From positions 3,854,001-3,918,000 of the forward strand of contig NC_064004.1 in assembly GCF_932276165.1 (NCBI RefSeq): 64,000 nt of DNA, read 5' to 3'. The notes beneath the pieces were generated by a model. That model did not search any database. It was not told where the DNA came from and was given only the letters and a program-made list of their open reading frames with translations. The DNA is from Plutella xylostella (taxonomy: Eukaryota > Arthropoda > Insecta > Lepidoptera > Plutellidae). Both the position numbers and the translations under genes were made by a program. Below, piece by piece: positions 35,469-40,589 of the stretch. The first letter of the stretch is position 1; each line of letters starts with the position of its first letter.

Positions 35469-38012
35469 CAGTTACTTTCGCATTTATAATATTAGTTAGG
35501 ATTAGGATTAGTTAGGATTAGGATATAAAGTATCTGTGTAAATATTATATCAGCTATCCAATACCCATATTACAAGTTCTGTCTAGCTTGGGGATGTACG
35601 GCCGTGTGTGAGATGTCGCCACATATTCATGTGTCATCTAACTCCATACCAAATTTCATAAAAATTGGTTCAGCCGTTTTGACGTGAAGAAGAAACATAC
35701 ATAGATACTCACAAACTGTCGCCTTTATAATATTATTGGGATGATGATCATAATATGTTCATAAAAAGTACCCAATATCCAGGGTGGTAATATATTAGTG
35801 GGATGATGATGATAAATACCTGCAGGTTCCATTTGAAGCCAGCGCCGAGTTGGATGGAGGGAGCCGTCTTTTTCGCCGGAGGCTCGCCATCTGTACAAGG
35901 TAATAATACGATGTTATAGTAAATTTTAAAAAAAACATCATAAAAAATATACCTACCATGTTTAAAATGAAATTGATATTTTTGTCAGCCAAGCAGTGTT
36001 TAACATAATTATTGTGTATTCGTTATGACAATAAAATTATGGCCATAATAATATGGTATTGGCGTAATTTGCTGTGGTTACACATGGCATAAAGTCATAA
36101 CCAAATAACTTTGTCATGGTAAAGATACATGCACCCAAAATGACCCACAAACCTTATTATTAAAGAAAAGAAGAAGAAGCAACTAAGCCTAGACCTTTTT
36201 AATTAGGAATAAAATACTTAGATATCAGATATACAAAATATTACCTTCATTAAATGTTGCTACTACTTCGCACATTTGGTACTTTGTTAAAAACCAAACA
36301 AAATATTGAAGCTAGAAACACGGGTAATATTATTTCACAATGATCAGTAAATATTTTGAATTGTTTTGCAACAAAAAAACAAATTTAATGCAAAGGAGAA
36401 ACACAATTCTGGCTTTCTAGCAAAAATGGTGTTGACTAAAATGTATGACTACCCTCATTTTGTTTTATTTTATTTTATTTTTCTAAGTATGCACAAGCTG
36501 CCTACCACATACAGCCTAGAGCCTCAGAAAAAGAGATCTGGCTTTTATTATTTTTTTAAATGGTAAAGTATCTCTCAGTCAGTGACATGGACACTTTTAT
36601 CCCAGAAACACTATAAAAATATATAAATGATTTTGTACAATACATTTATTGGTGTTACCTCACCAACCACAGACATCTCTAAATATAGTTTAATTCCTTT
36701 AAAACTTACATGACTCATTTGGAAATGGCCTCTTATGCAGGACAGCATCCTCTCCAGGCATGTCAATGTCACTGCTTGCACTTTTCTCACCTGATGATTC
36801 CTGAAAAATATACAAGCATAAATATTCTGGCAATAGGCCCGCCCCCTATTACATTGGGACTAACATAACACTCTGGCGAAAAGTGGGTGCAGCAATGCAC
36901 CTCTGCCTACCCCGCAAGGGAGTACATTAGTACAAGGCGTGAGTGCGTGTTTTTTTTTTTTTTTTTTTTAAATATTCTGAATAAATAAATATTAAATATG
37001 CTTGTGTTGGGGTCGACAAATCCGCACTAGGCCTGCGTGGTGGACTAGGCCTAAACCCTTCTTTCAATGGAAGGAGACCCGTGCCCCAGCAGTGAGGACA
37101 TGATGGGTCGAGATGGAAATATTCTGATGTTAATCACAATAATCAGGACAAAATTTACCACTGCTGGAGATTGAACAAAAACTGCCACACAAAAACACAC
37201 TTAGGCAGCGTTCCCACTACGCCGGACCGGCAGATCTGCCGAAAACCGGACACCGGACAGAGTGTTCACATTACATCGGATCCCAGAAGAAATTCAGACA
37301 GTCCTCAGTTGAATTTGGACCTGCCACGCACAGGTGACGAATGACGTGAGTGGAACAATGGGGGACAGATACCGGCACAAACTCGTTCACATTACTCCGG
37401 GCCCGGTCGTTCTACCGGCAATTCGTAGTGACAAAACGTTCGGTAGAAATGCCGGCCTCGGCAAAAATGCCGGACCCGGGATAGTGTGAATAGCTTCATA
37501 TAAATTGTACAGCCACTAGCTCTTCCGGCAGATTTACCGGCGCGGCAGATCTGCCGGTCCGGCGTAGTGGGAACGCTGCCTTAGTGCCAATTTCACAATT
37601 CTCTGTTAGAGCATAACCAGGGAGTAATGGTTAACTTTTGACACATCTGTCATTAATTTTATATGGAGATCCCTGTCGGTTAGATAACCGAGAATGGTGA
37701 AATTGGCACTTAATACAACAAGATAGAGCCACGGTTAGCACAGTACTCTGAAGTTTAGGAATATCAAAATGGTCTAGCTGGCTGGAGGGTGTCCCATTCT
37801 TAGTTTTATTTTCCAATCAAGATCCAATCCACCCCAACAGTTACCAGGTTTTTTGGCAAGTGTGACTGGAACAGTGCTACTTCAGATTACAGATTACAAG
37901 AGCTATGCCAGTTACTTAAGTTATCAGTAAAATCATTTAATTTGTAATGGTTTCTCCCAGATAGATCTTTACTTACTTCTGATGTCATGGAAACTATGTT
38001 CACTGTTGGCAT
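6090..38012 (-). CDS. Adar: ADAR, double-stranded RNA-specific adenosine deaminase (C-terminal exon missing)
   Basis: Converts adenosine to inosine in double-stranded RNA, mainly in the nucleus. Sixteen coding exons, all in phase (minus strand, right to left): 38012-37977, 36800-36710, 35890-35820, 35177-35034, 34017-33849, 31102-31031, 30822-30658, 30350-30276, 29951-29810, 18057-17946, 16908-16822, 16247-16181, 15717-15641, 15002-14908, 6829-6727, 6241-6090: 552 codons plus two bases. Exons 4-5 form dsRBD1 (RRQSGPAHCPSFTVTV, GCGHSKREARAAAARA). Exons 7-9 form dsRBD2 (INQLYETYPGLQFHC, FEGYGSSKKLAKLAAARSAL). Exons 10-16 are the deaminase: zinc ligands in NDCHAE, STAPCGDGRIF and SCSDKAARW; proton-shuttling Glu in HAE; also GQLRTKIESGEGTIPV and GSLLHPAHTS. 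The start codon follows an acceptor and encodes MPTVNIVSMTSE. The final ~100-130 residues expected after exon 16 are absent. Four exons have partial downstream copies. Confidence 0.93.
6355..6440 (+). repeat. Short interspersed repeat in ADAR intron 15
   Basis: Block atcagctgtccgatacccat, then caggctctgcctag and gatggccgtatgagagatgt. Similar blocks occur at 30365-30460 (reverse) and 35548-35625 (forward). Family not named. Confidence 0.55.
6620..6680. repeat. Near-perfect hairpin in ADAR intron 15
   Basis: tttcttctgtcaaccag and ctggttgacagaagaaa are exact inverted repeats separated by about 22 bp. In the ADAR pre-mRNA this would form a short stem. Confidence 0.6.
7131..7355 (+). repeat. RTE-type SINE-like repeat with (GACA)n tail, copy 1
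   Basis: Begins agctgttcccgcgagcttcg, continues with gttttcccgtgggaattccg and ccgttcagtagttttggcg, and ends in (agac)n followed by tttcgcatttataatattag. The same repeat is found at 14238-14866 (three in tandem), 35289-35512, 46003-46200 (reverse), 49638-49843 and 56949-57149. It is a recurrent lepidopteran element; the family name is uncertain. Confidence 0.8.
8291..9007 (+). CDS. BEL/Pao gag N-terminal part (broken frame)
   Basis: 238 codons starting MSQSTISNLKLQEECF after a ~400-bp leader. It is mostly helical and charged, as BEL gag N-termini are. From about codon 208 the sequence stops resembling gag and the frame closes at 9007. The gag continues in another frame from about 9040, so the original gag-pol frame has been broken by an indel or small insertion between about 8913 and 9130. 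Unlikely to give a functional polyprotein. Confidence 0.75.
   Translation: MSQSTISNLKLQEECFEKIKTFCSNYKKDKPSVKNLAYLKKRLPILEDYWNNFAERHVIIEKEFPDKTINYYSDDVFNKTKLLVETIRSDMMKQLQRIEEVNRSVNFDLSDIITDEMDTSIQDLLTKQHCQFQALDRAMAKINLETSAEKWVLEDQLSTLKSKWAPIDKLHLDIQAQLKGEDREYENMFFDIEDKYDETRKRISSKIWTTTHYEIYILQTVFGQCDCELLSCALWWLL
9132..11591 (+). CDS. BEL/Pao gag-protease-partial RT polyprotein
   Basis: 819 codons. Order: DUF1759-type gag (about residues 1-140, LRGEAERLVQHL...WELLLQRY), zinc-knuckle region (CPCCDENHVLMQCP, CKNCLFSHGKSEC, CKECNMNHH), aspartic protease (LLDQGSQVNLITE, about residue 333), then reverse transcriptase (ADIEKMYRCIGI, NEFFVDDLVSG). After KWTSNHPALLKKQ (about residue 775) the frame enters a GC-rich Pro/Arg/Ala tail with no pol similarity and stops. 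The RT thumb, RNase H and integrase are missing. A patch at 10378-10485 is strikingly GC-rich compared with the surrounding AT-rich codons. Confidence 0.88.
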   Translation: MINKAQKMQHLKTKLRGEAERLVQHLTISAENYESCWELLLQRYDNLRSQFTSYLNAITNLPVIQQPDAYNLKRMHDVIQESLNGLANIGIDTVASGPIISHLMYQKLDDKTLDEYIMEIREPRQVPNLEELLHFLEIKFMAYETKKKSKKESNVNKSTSNNFNFRPKQSFNKTFPSKKHNYEQHNTFSNSYFTVHGKCPCCDENHVLMQCPTFVGADTAQRNNIVAKLQVCKNCLFSHGKSECKSTKTCKECNMNHHTLLHNPNWVRSTPVNKNENKNFNQQPRTSGQQHHTRPSSANHLSSKEVEVLLTTIQLKVKSADGNYVILRGLLDQGSQVNLITENAAQLLKLQRKKLHATVSGVGSTAAEDCKGSLQLSCKSIHSDYTFEIDAIIMRKLTNNLPTATFEKQNWPHIENLCLADPRYNISRPVDLLLGAGVYSDIMMEGMLKGGLTAPIAQQTQLGWILCGKLQTLNCHVTLVDLEEITKFWETENIQNENKDLPKDDQCEIYYQQTVQRESSGKYTVKMPLIPDAEEKLGKSKAIATSQFLQLEKKLERNKKLAMMYREFIKEYIELGHMTSSNYTPDRMQCYLPHHGVLKEHSTTTKLRVVFNASQKTSSGYSLNCLQEKGPNLQKDIQALILRWRTYKYAFTADIEKMYRCIGIAEDQQSLQKIIWRNSPNEKLQEFQMCTVSYGQKSAAWLALRTLRQLASDDQHKFPEAAEILQNEFFVDDLVSGHNSLEQALKLQQDLINLLKGGGMNLRKWTSNHPALLKKQCSGLQPGRPGTPAGAPAPAPPPRAPARRRRRLQATRAAAPGRL
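12109..12267 (+). pseudogene. Harbinger-type transposase C-terminal remnant
   Basis: Frame TACRMLHYVALDFGVSDRDD...SSKK followed by TAG 12265-12267. The A-C-x-x-LH-x-x-A pattern resembles the end of PIF/Harbinger (HARBI1-like) transposases. Only the C-terminal 52 codons are seen. The BEL insertion ends 80 bp upstream, so the rest may have been displaced or lost. A SANT/Myb-like fragment, the typical partner gene of Harbinger elements, lies convergent at about 13000-13640. Confidence 0.45.
12465..12591. mobile_element. PIF/Harbinger-type MITE (GTGCCAATTTC family), copy 1
   Basis: Terminal inverted repeats GTGCCAATTTCTCC / GGAGAAATTGGCAC, flanked by TTA (12462-12464 and 12592-12594). Same family as 37584-37709. 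The 3-bp TTA duplication fits PIF/Harbinger. Confidence 0.75.
12782..12860 (-). repeat. LINE 3'-end fragment (reverse)
   Basis: Reverse copy of the tail gaggcctatgtccaacagtg...gactacagaaggctgagag that is also present at 28085-28175 (forward) and, diverged, at 56310-56390. It encodes the conserved C-terminal stretch (SLGEAYVQQWT) of an RTE-type LINE. Confidence 0.65.
12990..13640 (-). pseudogene. Possible SANT/Myb-like protein remnant
   Basis: Minus-strand pieces: about 13640-13500 contains WRGRQWCLNKWKELAKLN; about 13290-13200 follows a good acceptor (ttttgcag) and reads VWSDYKNKYKEKM; about 13160-13015 is Pro-rich (RSQPNPAIPAYPVPS). The W-spaced helices look like a trihelix/SANT DNA-binding domain. 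With the transposase remnant on the opposite strand, a decayed Harbinger element is the simplest reading. Frames between pieces are broken. Confidence 0.35.
14238..14866 (+). repeat. Three tandem copies of the (GACA)n-tailed SINE-like repeat
   Basis: Copies at about 14238-14431, 14433-14654 and 14656-14866, each starting (ag)ctgttcccgcgcgcttcgc and ending in (gaca)n plus ttataatatta(gttaggat). A T-run precedes the first copy. Tandem arrangement suggests insertion of successive copies at the AT-rich tail, or unequal exchange. Confidence 0.8.
15078..15190. mobile_element. Small MITE (ACAGG-TGTTGC family)
   Basis: Inverted ends acaggatgttgcaaaatgg and ccctttatgcaacatcctgt, flanked by AT-rich sequence. 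Related ends occur at 47940-48166 and, as half-copies, near 31495, 33185 and 45530. Confidence 0.6.
15395..15560 (-). repeat. Diverged reverse copy of the (GACA)n-family repeat
   Basis: ctaatattataaaggcgaaag ... ggctgaaccgttttacc ... ggaattcccatgggaaaact matches the reverse of the family at 7131-7355, with substantial divergence and no GACA tail. Confidence 0.55.
16939..17081. mobile_element. PIF/Harbinger-type MITE, 143 bp
   Basis: Ends AGCTGCGTACAGACCGGGCC and GGCCGGTGTGTACGCAGCT are inverted repeats. The interior has ccaacgaac / gttcgttgg. TAA flanks both sides (16936-16938, 17082-17084). Confidence 0.75.
17434..17515. repeat. Fold-back repeat beside a MITE
   Basis: aaatatcattcg, then caaacacagctaaattag, pairs with ctaatttagatgtgtttg, then cgaatgatattta. 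The loop is about 16 bp. It abuts the MITE at 17517. Confidence 0.6.
17517..17917. mobile_element. PIF/Harbinger-type MITE, 401 bp, CACAACC-rich
   Basis: Ends GCGTCAATTCACACGTACCA / TGGTACGTCTGAATTGACCC, flanked by TTA (17514-17516 and 17918-17920). The interior is full of the gtggt / accac motif in both orientations. It lies 28 bp downstream of ADAR exon 10 (donor at 17945/17946). Confidence 0.75.
18093..18790 (+). CDS. LINE ORF2, endonuclease part (interrupted)
   Basis: APE-type endonuclease domain: the frame is open from the truncation point (NGLVSSRNELELL, VILISESHVTD). It includes the signature stretches LSAVYCPPKHK, FIAVGDFNSKNTYWGSR and SSDHTPAILTLSS (catalytic Asn/Asp/His-containing motifs). 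The frame then runs into the LTR at 18779 and stops by chance at 18790. First in-frame ATG is at 18272. Confidence 0.85.
18779..19025 (-). repeat. 3' LTR of the intact BEL element
   Basis: 247 bp, identical to 25699-25945. It follows 32 bp after the stop codon of the polyprotein (minus strand). Confidence 0.93.
19058..24292 (-). CDS. BEL/Pao gag-pol polyprotein, 1744 codons, intact
   Basis: Single frame with the full domain order. gag with DUF1759 (about residues 140-310, IPNFDGTYFKWLEF, LEGEAARVI). CCHC-type knuckles (about 367-430, CLFCKGQHRIYDC, CTNCLRVGHVTRRC). Aspartic protease (LLDSGSQSSFITE, about 484). Reverse transcriptase (GDIEKMYRQI about 825; FYVDDLLTG about 894). RNase H (FCDSSERAFG about 1064; FWSDSKVVLCWLR). 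Integrase zinc finger (HAGPQLLL...CFVCSRF, about 1390-1410) and catalytic core (VGTDFAGPF, SCDNGGNFV, NFGGYHEAGVKSAK). DUF5641 tail (RLGRVVKLFPGTDGVPRV). There are no internal stops. Like other BEL elements it would assemble cytoplasmic particles and integrate a DNA copy. Antisense to the host LINE. Confidence 0.95.
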   Translation of the reverse strand: MFLKMPDTDASKSEMCIKDLNAKRSSIKGRVTKFKKMVETTKSLESISPYEVIKLRSQLIRFEALFGEFNEVQGQIEVINVSTQELELSVREILEQDFHHCIALAQQIIDDNTPSKPDEASHSSRRSSSHCHHQDDNDYLGFKLPTIKIPNFDGTYFKWLEFRQTFSSLVHENTKIKDIHKFYYLNSYLEGEAARVISNLEVNDANYKEAWNLLRERYDNKRQLINNHLKSLLSIESVRETEKSLRFIIDHVTKNLRALSTLGLPTEKWDVLIIYLLAEKLDSKTLFKWEETKGSLNEIPTLDDFFSFLRSRADVLETVNRAKPAPTKQFEQNSRPKTHAQTHSKVMHSSTDGDSSPTPKVSSPSTSLGCLFCKGQHRIYDCSAFKAKSVEDRMSVVSNLKLCTNCLRVGHVTRRCRLPGACRICKQRHNSLLHEVLEKKVVDIPTTSEVSSMSALSTPEILLCTAQITLSNPSNNKCMTVRALLDSGSQSSFITERVMQTLQLTPQPSNINIVGIGATSLKLNPKRCVLRIDSKHSNFNKTLSCFVLPTISGQIPRASFQKEGFNLSGFLLADPDFNQSSTVDMLLGADIFWDLIGSEQHSLGDNNPILRSSKLGWLVGGQIFAVADKTQAYCNFSQSEGLAELNNDLKRFWELEKVPSKSLLSEEEALCEQHFVEHTNRGKDGRFSVKLPLRDDRECLGDSFRLAKNRFMNLESRFKRQPLLKELYCDFIREYADLGHLSEHVETESLSTEIKYYLPHHPVLKESSESTKCRVVFDASARSTSGFSMNHIQMTGPTIQDSLFNILIRFRTHKYVLSGDIEKMYRQIMVDEHDRNLQLILWRENESLPLRTLRLNTVTYGFSSASFLSTRCLWQLGDECEDVLTKETIQKDFYVDDLLTGAQSEAELLHVQQSITKALSKGGFHLRKFRSNMPSLPSQGDDNNGDALVFSNATSILGIGWIPTSDSLHFPISPFSGTSFTKRTILSSTFQIFDPLGLLSLCTIRPKIFIQDLWANKLGWDDPIPEVIRMEWLKFVEGLDSIAALRLNRCVLVDDPTYIEMHCFCDSSERAFGSCIYLKSSNALGQVKVSLLCAKSRVAPVKATTIPRLELCAALLGAQLASEVTQALKFVINRHIFWSDSKVVLCWLRNTKKLKTFVANRVAAITDLTEKAPWLYVPTSQNPADLVSRGVDPQLVPDLTIWWEGAPFLQLEESSWPSSVEDSHDVADLPEVKAHSALVGEAPLNLSRISRLKIAQRAYARVLRWFHNAKSVNKNNKIPLSEPLNASELDNALIVLVKQSQNSWFKKEMFMLLQNKPLKSNSNIASLNPFIDSKGILRVGGRIGDSNYDYDKRHPILLHGSCRLTQLLFQQEHFRLMHAGPQLLLTSIRDRFWPIGGRNLARSTARKCFVCSRFRGKPMTNIMGNLPVERVMPDFPFATVGTDFAGPFLITDRKGRGCKITKCYLCIFICFNYKCIHLEAVSELSKDAFILALKRFIARRGLPKLISCDNGGNFVAAAREIKDFLNSKENTNAVLDFSAQQGLEFKFTPAYAPNFGGYHEAGVKSAKFHLRRILGNAHLTFEELSSLFAQIEAILNSRPLCPLSPSPDDLQPLTPGHFLIGRPLTALPAPTLTDCNTNRLDRYQRLEQVRQHFWRRWSNEYVGELQQRTKWRVRCTDLKTDDMVLLKDDSAPPLCWRLGRVVKLFPGTDGVPRVADVSTSRGVVRRALNRICLLPMPVADDNKT
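24293..25698 (-). other. Leader of the BEL element with a degenerate GGATGCACG repeat
   Basis: About 1.4 kb between the 5' LTR and the gag start. It has no convincing gene. Bases 25340-25560 consist of irregular repeats of ggatgcacgctggatgcg-type units. A GC-rich block at 24350-24500 precedes gag. Such a long leader is unusual for the family and may contain packaging signals. Confidence 0.6.
25699..25945 (-). repeat. 5' LTR of the intact BEL element
   Basis: 247 bp; identical by eye to 18779-19025. It carries the presumed promoter for the minus-strand element. Confidence 0.93.
25946..27894 (+). CDS. LINE ORF2, reverse transcriptase part
   Basis: Continues the endonuclease frame from TDWDSFQDYI. 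Reverse transcriptase blocks are all present: KAPGFDLITPRIL, YRPISLTPILSKLWE, EHQFGFRKMHATIEQVH, IDIQQAFDRVWH, GVPQGSVLGPVLYNIF, the active site TYADDAAFL (near 27220-27245) and KYLGFHLDRRLTW. The C-terminal end is LKRANVLH. No RNase H domain follows. Closely related to the ORF2 at 59478-62348, so both belong to one Jockey-clade family. First ATG after the insertion is at 25990. Confidence 0.9.
28035..28520 (+). repeat. RTE-type LINE tails
   Basis: 28040-28175 ends in the conserved SLGEAYVQQWTTEG stretch plus (ga)n. A second tail lies at about 28430-28515 (gagaaaggccgaggacag ... tgatgatgatgg). No intact gene. Confidence 0.6.
28521..29563 (-). pseudogene. Three partial downstream copies of ADAR exon 9
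   Basis: Parent exon 29810-29951 encodes the end of dsRBD2 plus a Pro/Ala linker and ends QGLADHVAK with donor GTTAGT. Copies keep that donor end: 29491 to about 29560 and 28926 to about 29012 (both retain SAAQPHP/RGLPDHVAK-like coding but lose the KKLAKLAAARSAL half), and a short decayed one at 28521-28552. Each copy is followed upstream by the same gaggggctactcactg block. The segments between copies (gggctagcacgaat, caatttgtatgatatcttga) are duplicated too. Confidence 0.75.
31354..33040 (-). pseudogene. Five partial downstream copies of ADAR exon 5
   Basis: Parent exon 33849-34017 (dsRBD1 second half). Copies, by donor-side coordinate: 32902, 32598, 32294, 31910 and 31354, each with an intact GTAAGT donor and the DDVARLP/DIDFAQ coding end. 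The first three repeat at exactly 304-bp spacing and replace the KREARAAAARA half with an identical other sequence (CVGASECCLG). The last two have internal deletions of the GC-rich middle. None has the parent acceptor. They occupy the intron before exon 6. Confidence 0.8.
33243..33835 (+). repeat. Long interspersed repeat with (GGACAGAC)n tail
   Basis: Starts ccggccaagtgcgagtcggg, continues with ctcgcgcacaaagggttcc, and ends with gacggacagacgg units followed by cgaaactataagggttccg. I recognise this as a very common lepidopteran repeat. It lies between the duplicated exon 5 copies and exon 5 itself. Confidence 0.75.
34547..35111 (-). repeat. Five perfect 113-bp tandem units containing the donor half of ADAR exon 4
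   Basis: Units 34547-34659, 34660-34772, 34773-34885, 34886-34998 and 34999-35111 appear identical. The last overlaps the real exon 4 (35034-35177). Each unit carries the coding core ELGVRVLYTV ... CPSFTVTVT and the donor acg|GTCAGT. 113 is not a multiple of three, so read-through changes frame and soon stops. A candidate acceptor gtcagcag precedes each copied core but lacks a pyrimidine tract, and introns between units would be only about 20-30 bp. Confidence 0.9.
35289..35512 (+). repeat. (GACA)n-tailed SINE-like repeat, copy in ADAR intron 3
   Basis: agctgttcccgcgcgcttcg to ttataatattagttaggatt, with about seven GACA units. A related but diverged tail follows at 35640-35745. Confidence 0.8.
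36830..36969 (+). mobile_element. 140-bp SINE-like element with perfect 10-bp target duplication
   Basis: aaatattctg at 36820-36829 and 36970-36979 flanks gcaataggcccgccccctat ... gaaaagtgggtgcagcaatg ... attagtacaaggcgtgagtg and a T-run. Flanking duplications and a homopolymer end point to retroposition. An almost identical copy at 41804 is split by a MITE. Confidence 0.85.
37204..37580. mobile_element. PIF/Harbinger-type MITE, 377 bp, 38-bp perfect ends
   Basis: Starts GGCAGCGTTCCCACTACGCC and ends with its exact reverse complement; the match continues through ggaccggcagatctgccg. TTA flanks both sides (37201-37203, 37581-37583). Confidence 0.85.
37584..37709. mobile_element. PIF/Harbinger-type MITE (GTGCCAATTTC family), copy 2
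   Basis: Ends GTGCCAATTTCAC / GTGAAATTGGCAC. It directly follows the previous MITE, sharing the central TTA, with another TTA at 37710-37712. Confidence 0.8.
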
Positions 38013-38742
38013 ATAATCTGAAAGAAAAAAAGAAATTATTGTAATGTTCATACTTTTTTGGCTTTGAGATTGAGATGAGATTCACCAAAATATGATCAGT
38101 GACCATTAGCTATAAATTTATAGTAAGAATAGAATTTCTTGGACAGAGTTTGTTGTACAAATTCTCACATGGAACATGATTGTGGCTGTAGATAGAAAAT
38201 ATACTACAAATACTATTTGAAGTGTAGTAAATTTTTTCTTCTAAGTGTTTTGGTGACTAAAACTAGAGCTAGTTTAGCTAGATCTATTTCCAAACACACT
38301 GGCAAAATAAAACCCAAGCAACTCTGTTGGCTTGGTCATCTAGAATGAATCTGCGGGGATCATGCTGCCAAGAGGGCCTACCTCGGAGTATCAAGTGGCC
38401 ATAGACCAGACATTTATCCCAAATAATGCTCAGTAAATAAAAGTTGATTAAACAAAATGCAAAAGTTACAGGGTACTTTTATGTCCCCTCTAAATGGCTG
38501 CTGTAATATTCACAAATTTCTTGTGCTAGATTGGAAACGTAAAGTGAGATATTATCTTTAGCGAAGTTTTTATATTCCTTAGTTGAGATCTTTATGGAAA
38601 AGCGAAGGACCAGAGTTTGAGATTTTATTTACTTACCAGTTTATTTATACTTTAAACAATGAAATAAGGGGTTTTGCCTGATTCACAGTTCCACATACCT
38701 ACGATAAAGTTACAAAGGATTTTGGAAATACAGCATACGTAC

Positions 38743-38830
38743 CGAGTTGCAGCGGGAATTCAGCGGGAAGCGGGAAATAGAAAATTGAAGATCGCAGAAG
38801 AATGCAGCCGTGTTAAAAGCTAAAGGTCTT
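38743..38830 (-). promoter_or_regulatory. Probable ADAR 5' untranslated exon and promoter region
   Basis: On the minus strand a strong donor (aactcg|GTACGT) lies at 38743/38742, about 725 bp upstream of the acceptor (38018) of the first coding exon. The first coding exon starts only five bases before the ATG, so a separate untranslated exon is required and this is the best candidate. The transcription start is not visible. Confidence 0.4.
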
Positions 38831-39823
38831 ATTTAGTAGGTGTAGACTTTTTTTCGTGAAAAGCTGTTGTACAGCTATCAAGAATTTTAAGAAGCGCCGT
38901 CTCTAATTTCTTTGAGAAGAAAAGAAAACCAATATTTTGATATGGTCAAAAAATTTACAGAGCCACAGATGACAGATTATAGAATCAACTAAATTATTTA
39001 TTAACAAAGTACTCTGTGATTTATTACTTTACTCTTGCTTTACTCTTTTCCGTCGTGATTATTTTGAGGAGTCAACGAATACAGCCATCCAGGGTTGCCA
39101 TATATGCCTAAGTCTACCCCTTAGGTGGCCCAAAATTCATGTCGATCCGATGTTACAAATTTCTATTTGTCGATTGAAAATAGAGTCATTGAAAATAATT
39201 TTACACTCAAATCTAGAAATACAAAGAAAAATGAGGCGTTTGTAAAAAAAAGTAAAGTTTTATTCTGAAAAACAGCGCTGAGTAAGAGAGGCTGCACCTG
39301 GCTCTCTCGAATGGAACCTTTGTGCATATCCCCAAGCAGGGCCGGATTTAGAGGTCGAGAGGCCCCGGGGCTACACCGCTTGGAGGCCCCCCGGTCCCAA
39401 ATAATTTTCAGTTAATCAGTTTAAAAAAAGTTTTTTGTGTAGTTGTAGTGCCAAGTGTATATGTCGTAGGCATCTGGTTGAATCTCCTTTTTGGTTGAAT
39501 CACTAGCGCGTTAATTGGATGGCGCTACTCAATTGTATGGCTAAAAGACAACTTGTCAAGTCGTTGAATGTAACGTTCGACGTCTTGACTGAACGTTATT
39601 CAGCGAAGTCATTGAATCGGATATAGTATAGCAACTTTGTCATGTCTGGTTAGGATGAACATGACCAGACAAGAGTCAACAAAAATACTATGTTACAAAG
39701 CTCACAAATTAACTAAACAATAACAATAAACGTAACTACATTAATATTGTTCTTAATTATCTAGTTTCGCCACAATTTTTTCCGCTGGCTGCGTAATAAT
39801 AGGTAAATCCATGTTGTCACACT

Positions 39824-40589
39824 GGGTTCCGCTCATCTCGCATAATCTTTATTGACCAAAACTCATTTCGCATAACTCGTATGGTCTAAACTTTTTTGGC
39901 CGAACCATCACTTTGCCAAGACTTATGTGGCATAAGGCTCGTTTCGTCTAAAACTCTTTAGGCACAATCTTTAAACACCTAAGTTTCGTTTGCTCAAATT
40001 TATGTTCGTCTATACCTATGTATAATCTTGTTTCTCGTAATGTTATCTTAATAAATAATATATTAAGTATGTAGTAAATGTACAAATTGTGGTATTTTTC
40101 TCCTACATCCCGAAAATCACGATATTGTATGATCAAAACATCGAAAGTTAACGAACAATATAATTATTACAAACCCAATGAGATCGAAACCTAAAAATAG
40201 GTGCGACGACGAGCAAAGCGAGGAGGAGCGTGTTAGGTGCACATGTTCATCAAAACCAAAGCGGAGCGCAGCGAAGCGGAGCGGAGCGTTTTCCAAACAG
40301 CGGAAACAATACAAGGCACCAGTTTGCGCTATGTATGGAGACGCTCCGTCAAAGTTAAAGCCAAACGAATATTATTACTTTGTATAAACCTAATAAACCT
40401 ATGCCATAGCATTATTAGGCTATTCAAGATTTGGCCATACCATTATTAGGCTAAACAATGTTATGCGAAATCACTTTTTACTAAACGAGATTTATGCCAT
40501 ACGATTTTCGGCGTAACGAGACTTTGACCAAACGTTACTATGCAATACGAGATTAGGCAAATAAATCTTATGCCAAAAAAGGTAGAACC
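39824..40589. mobile_element. 766-bp element with 9-bp target duplications, nested in the hAT element
   Basis: TGTCACACT at 39815-39823 and 40590-40598. The ends GGGTTCC... / ...AGAACC are only weakly inverted. The interior is a long degenerate series of gcata / cgaaac / taaacgag words on one half and their approximate complements on the other, plus an agcggagcg-rich block at 40258-40290. A 9-bp duplication fits Mutator-like elements; the family is not certain. Confidence 0.7.

Noticed and set aside
40178..40449. Basic Lys/Arg/Ser frames inside the 766-bp element
   Set aside because: Caused by the agcggagcg low-complexity block; short and without homology or a start context.
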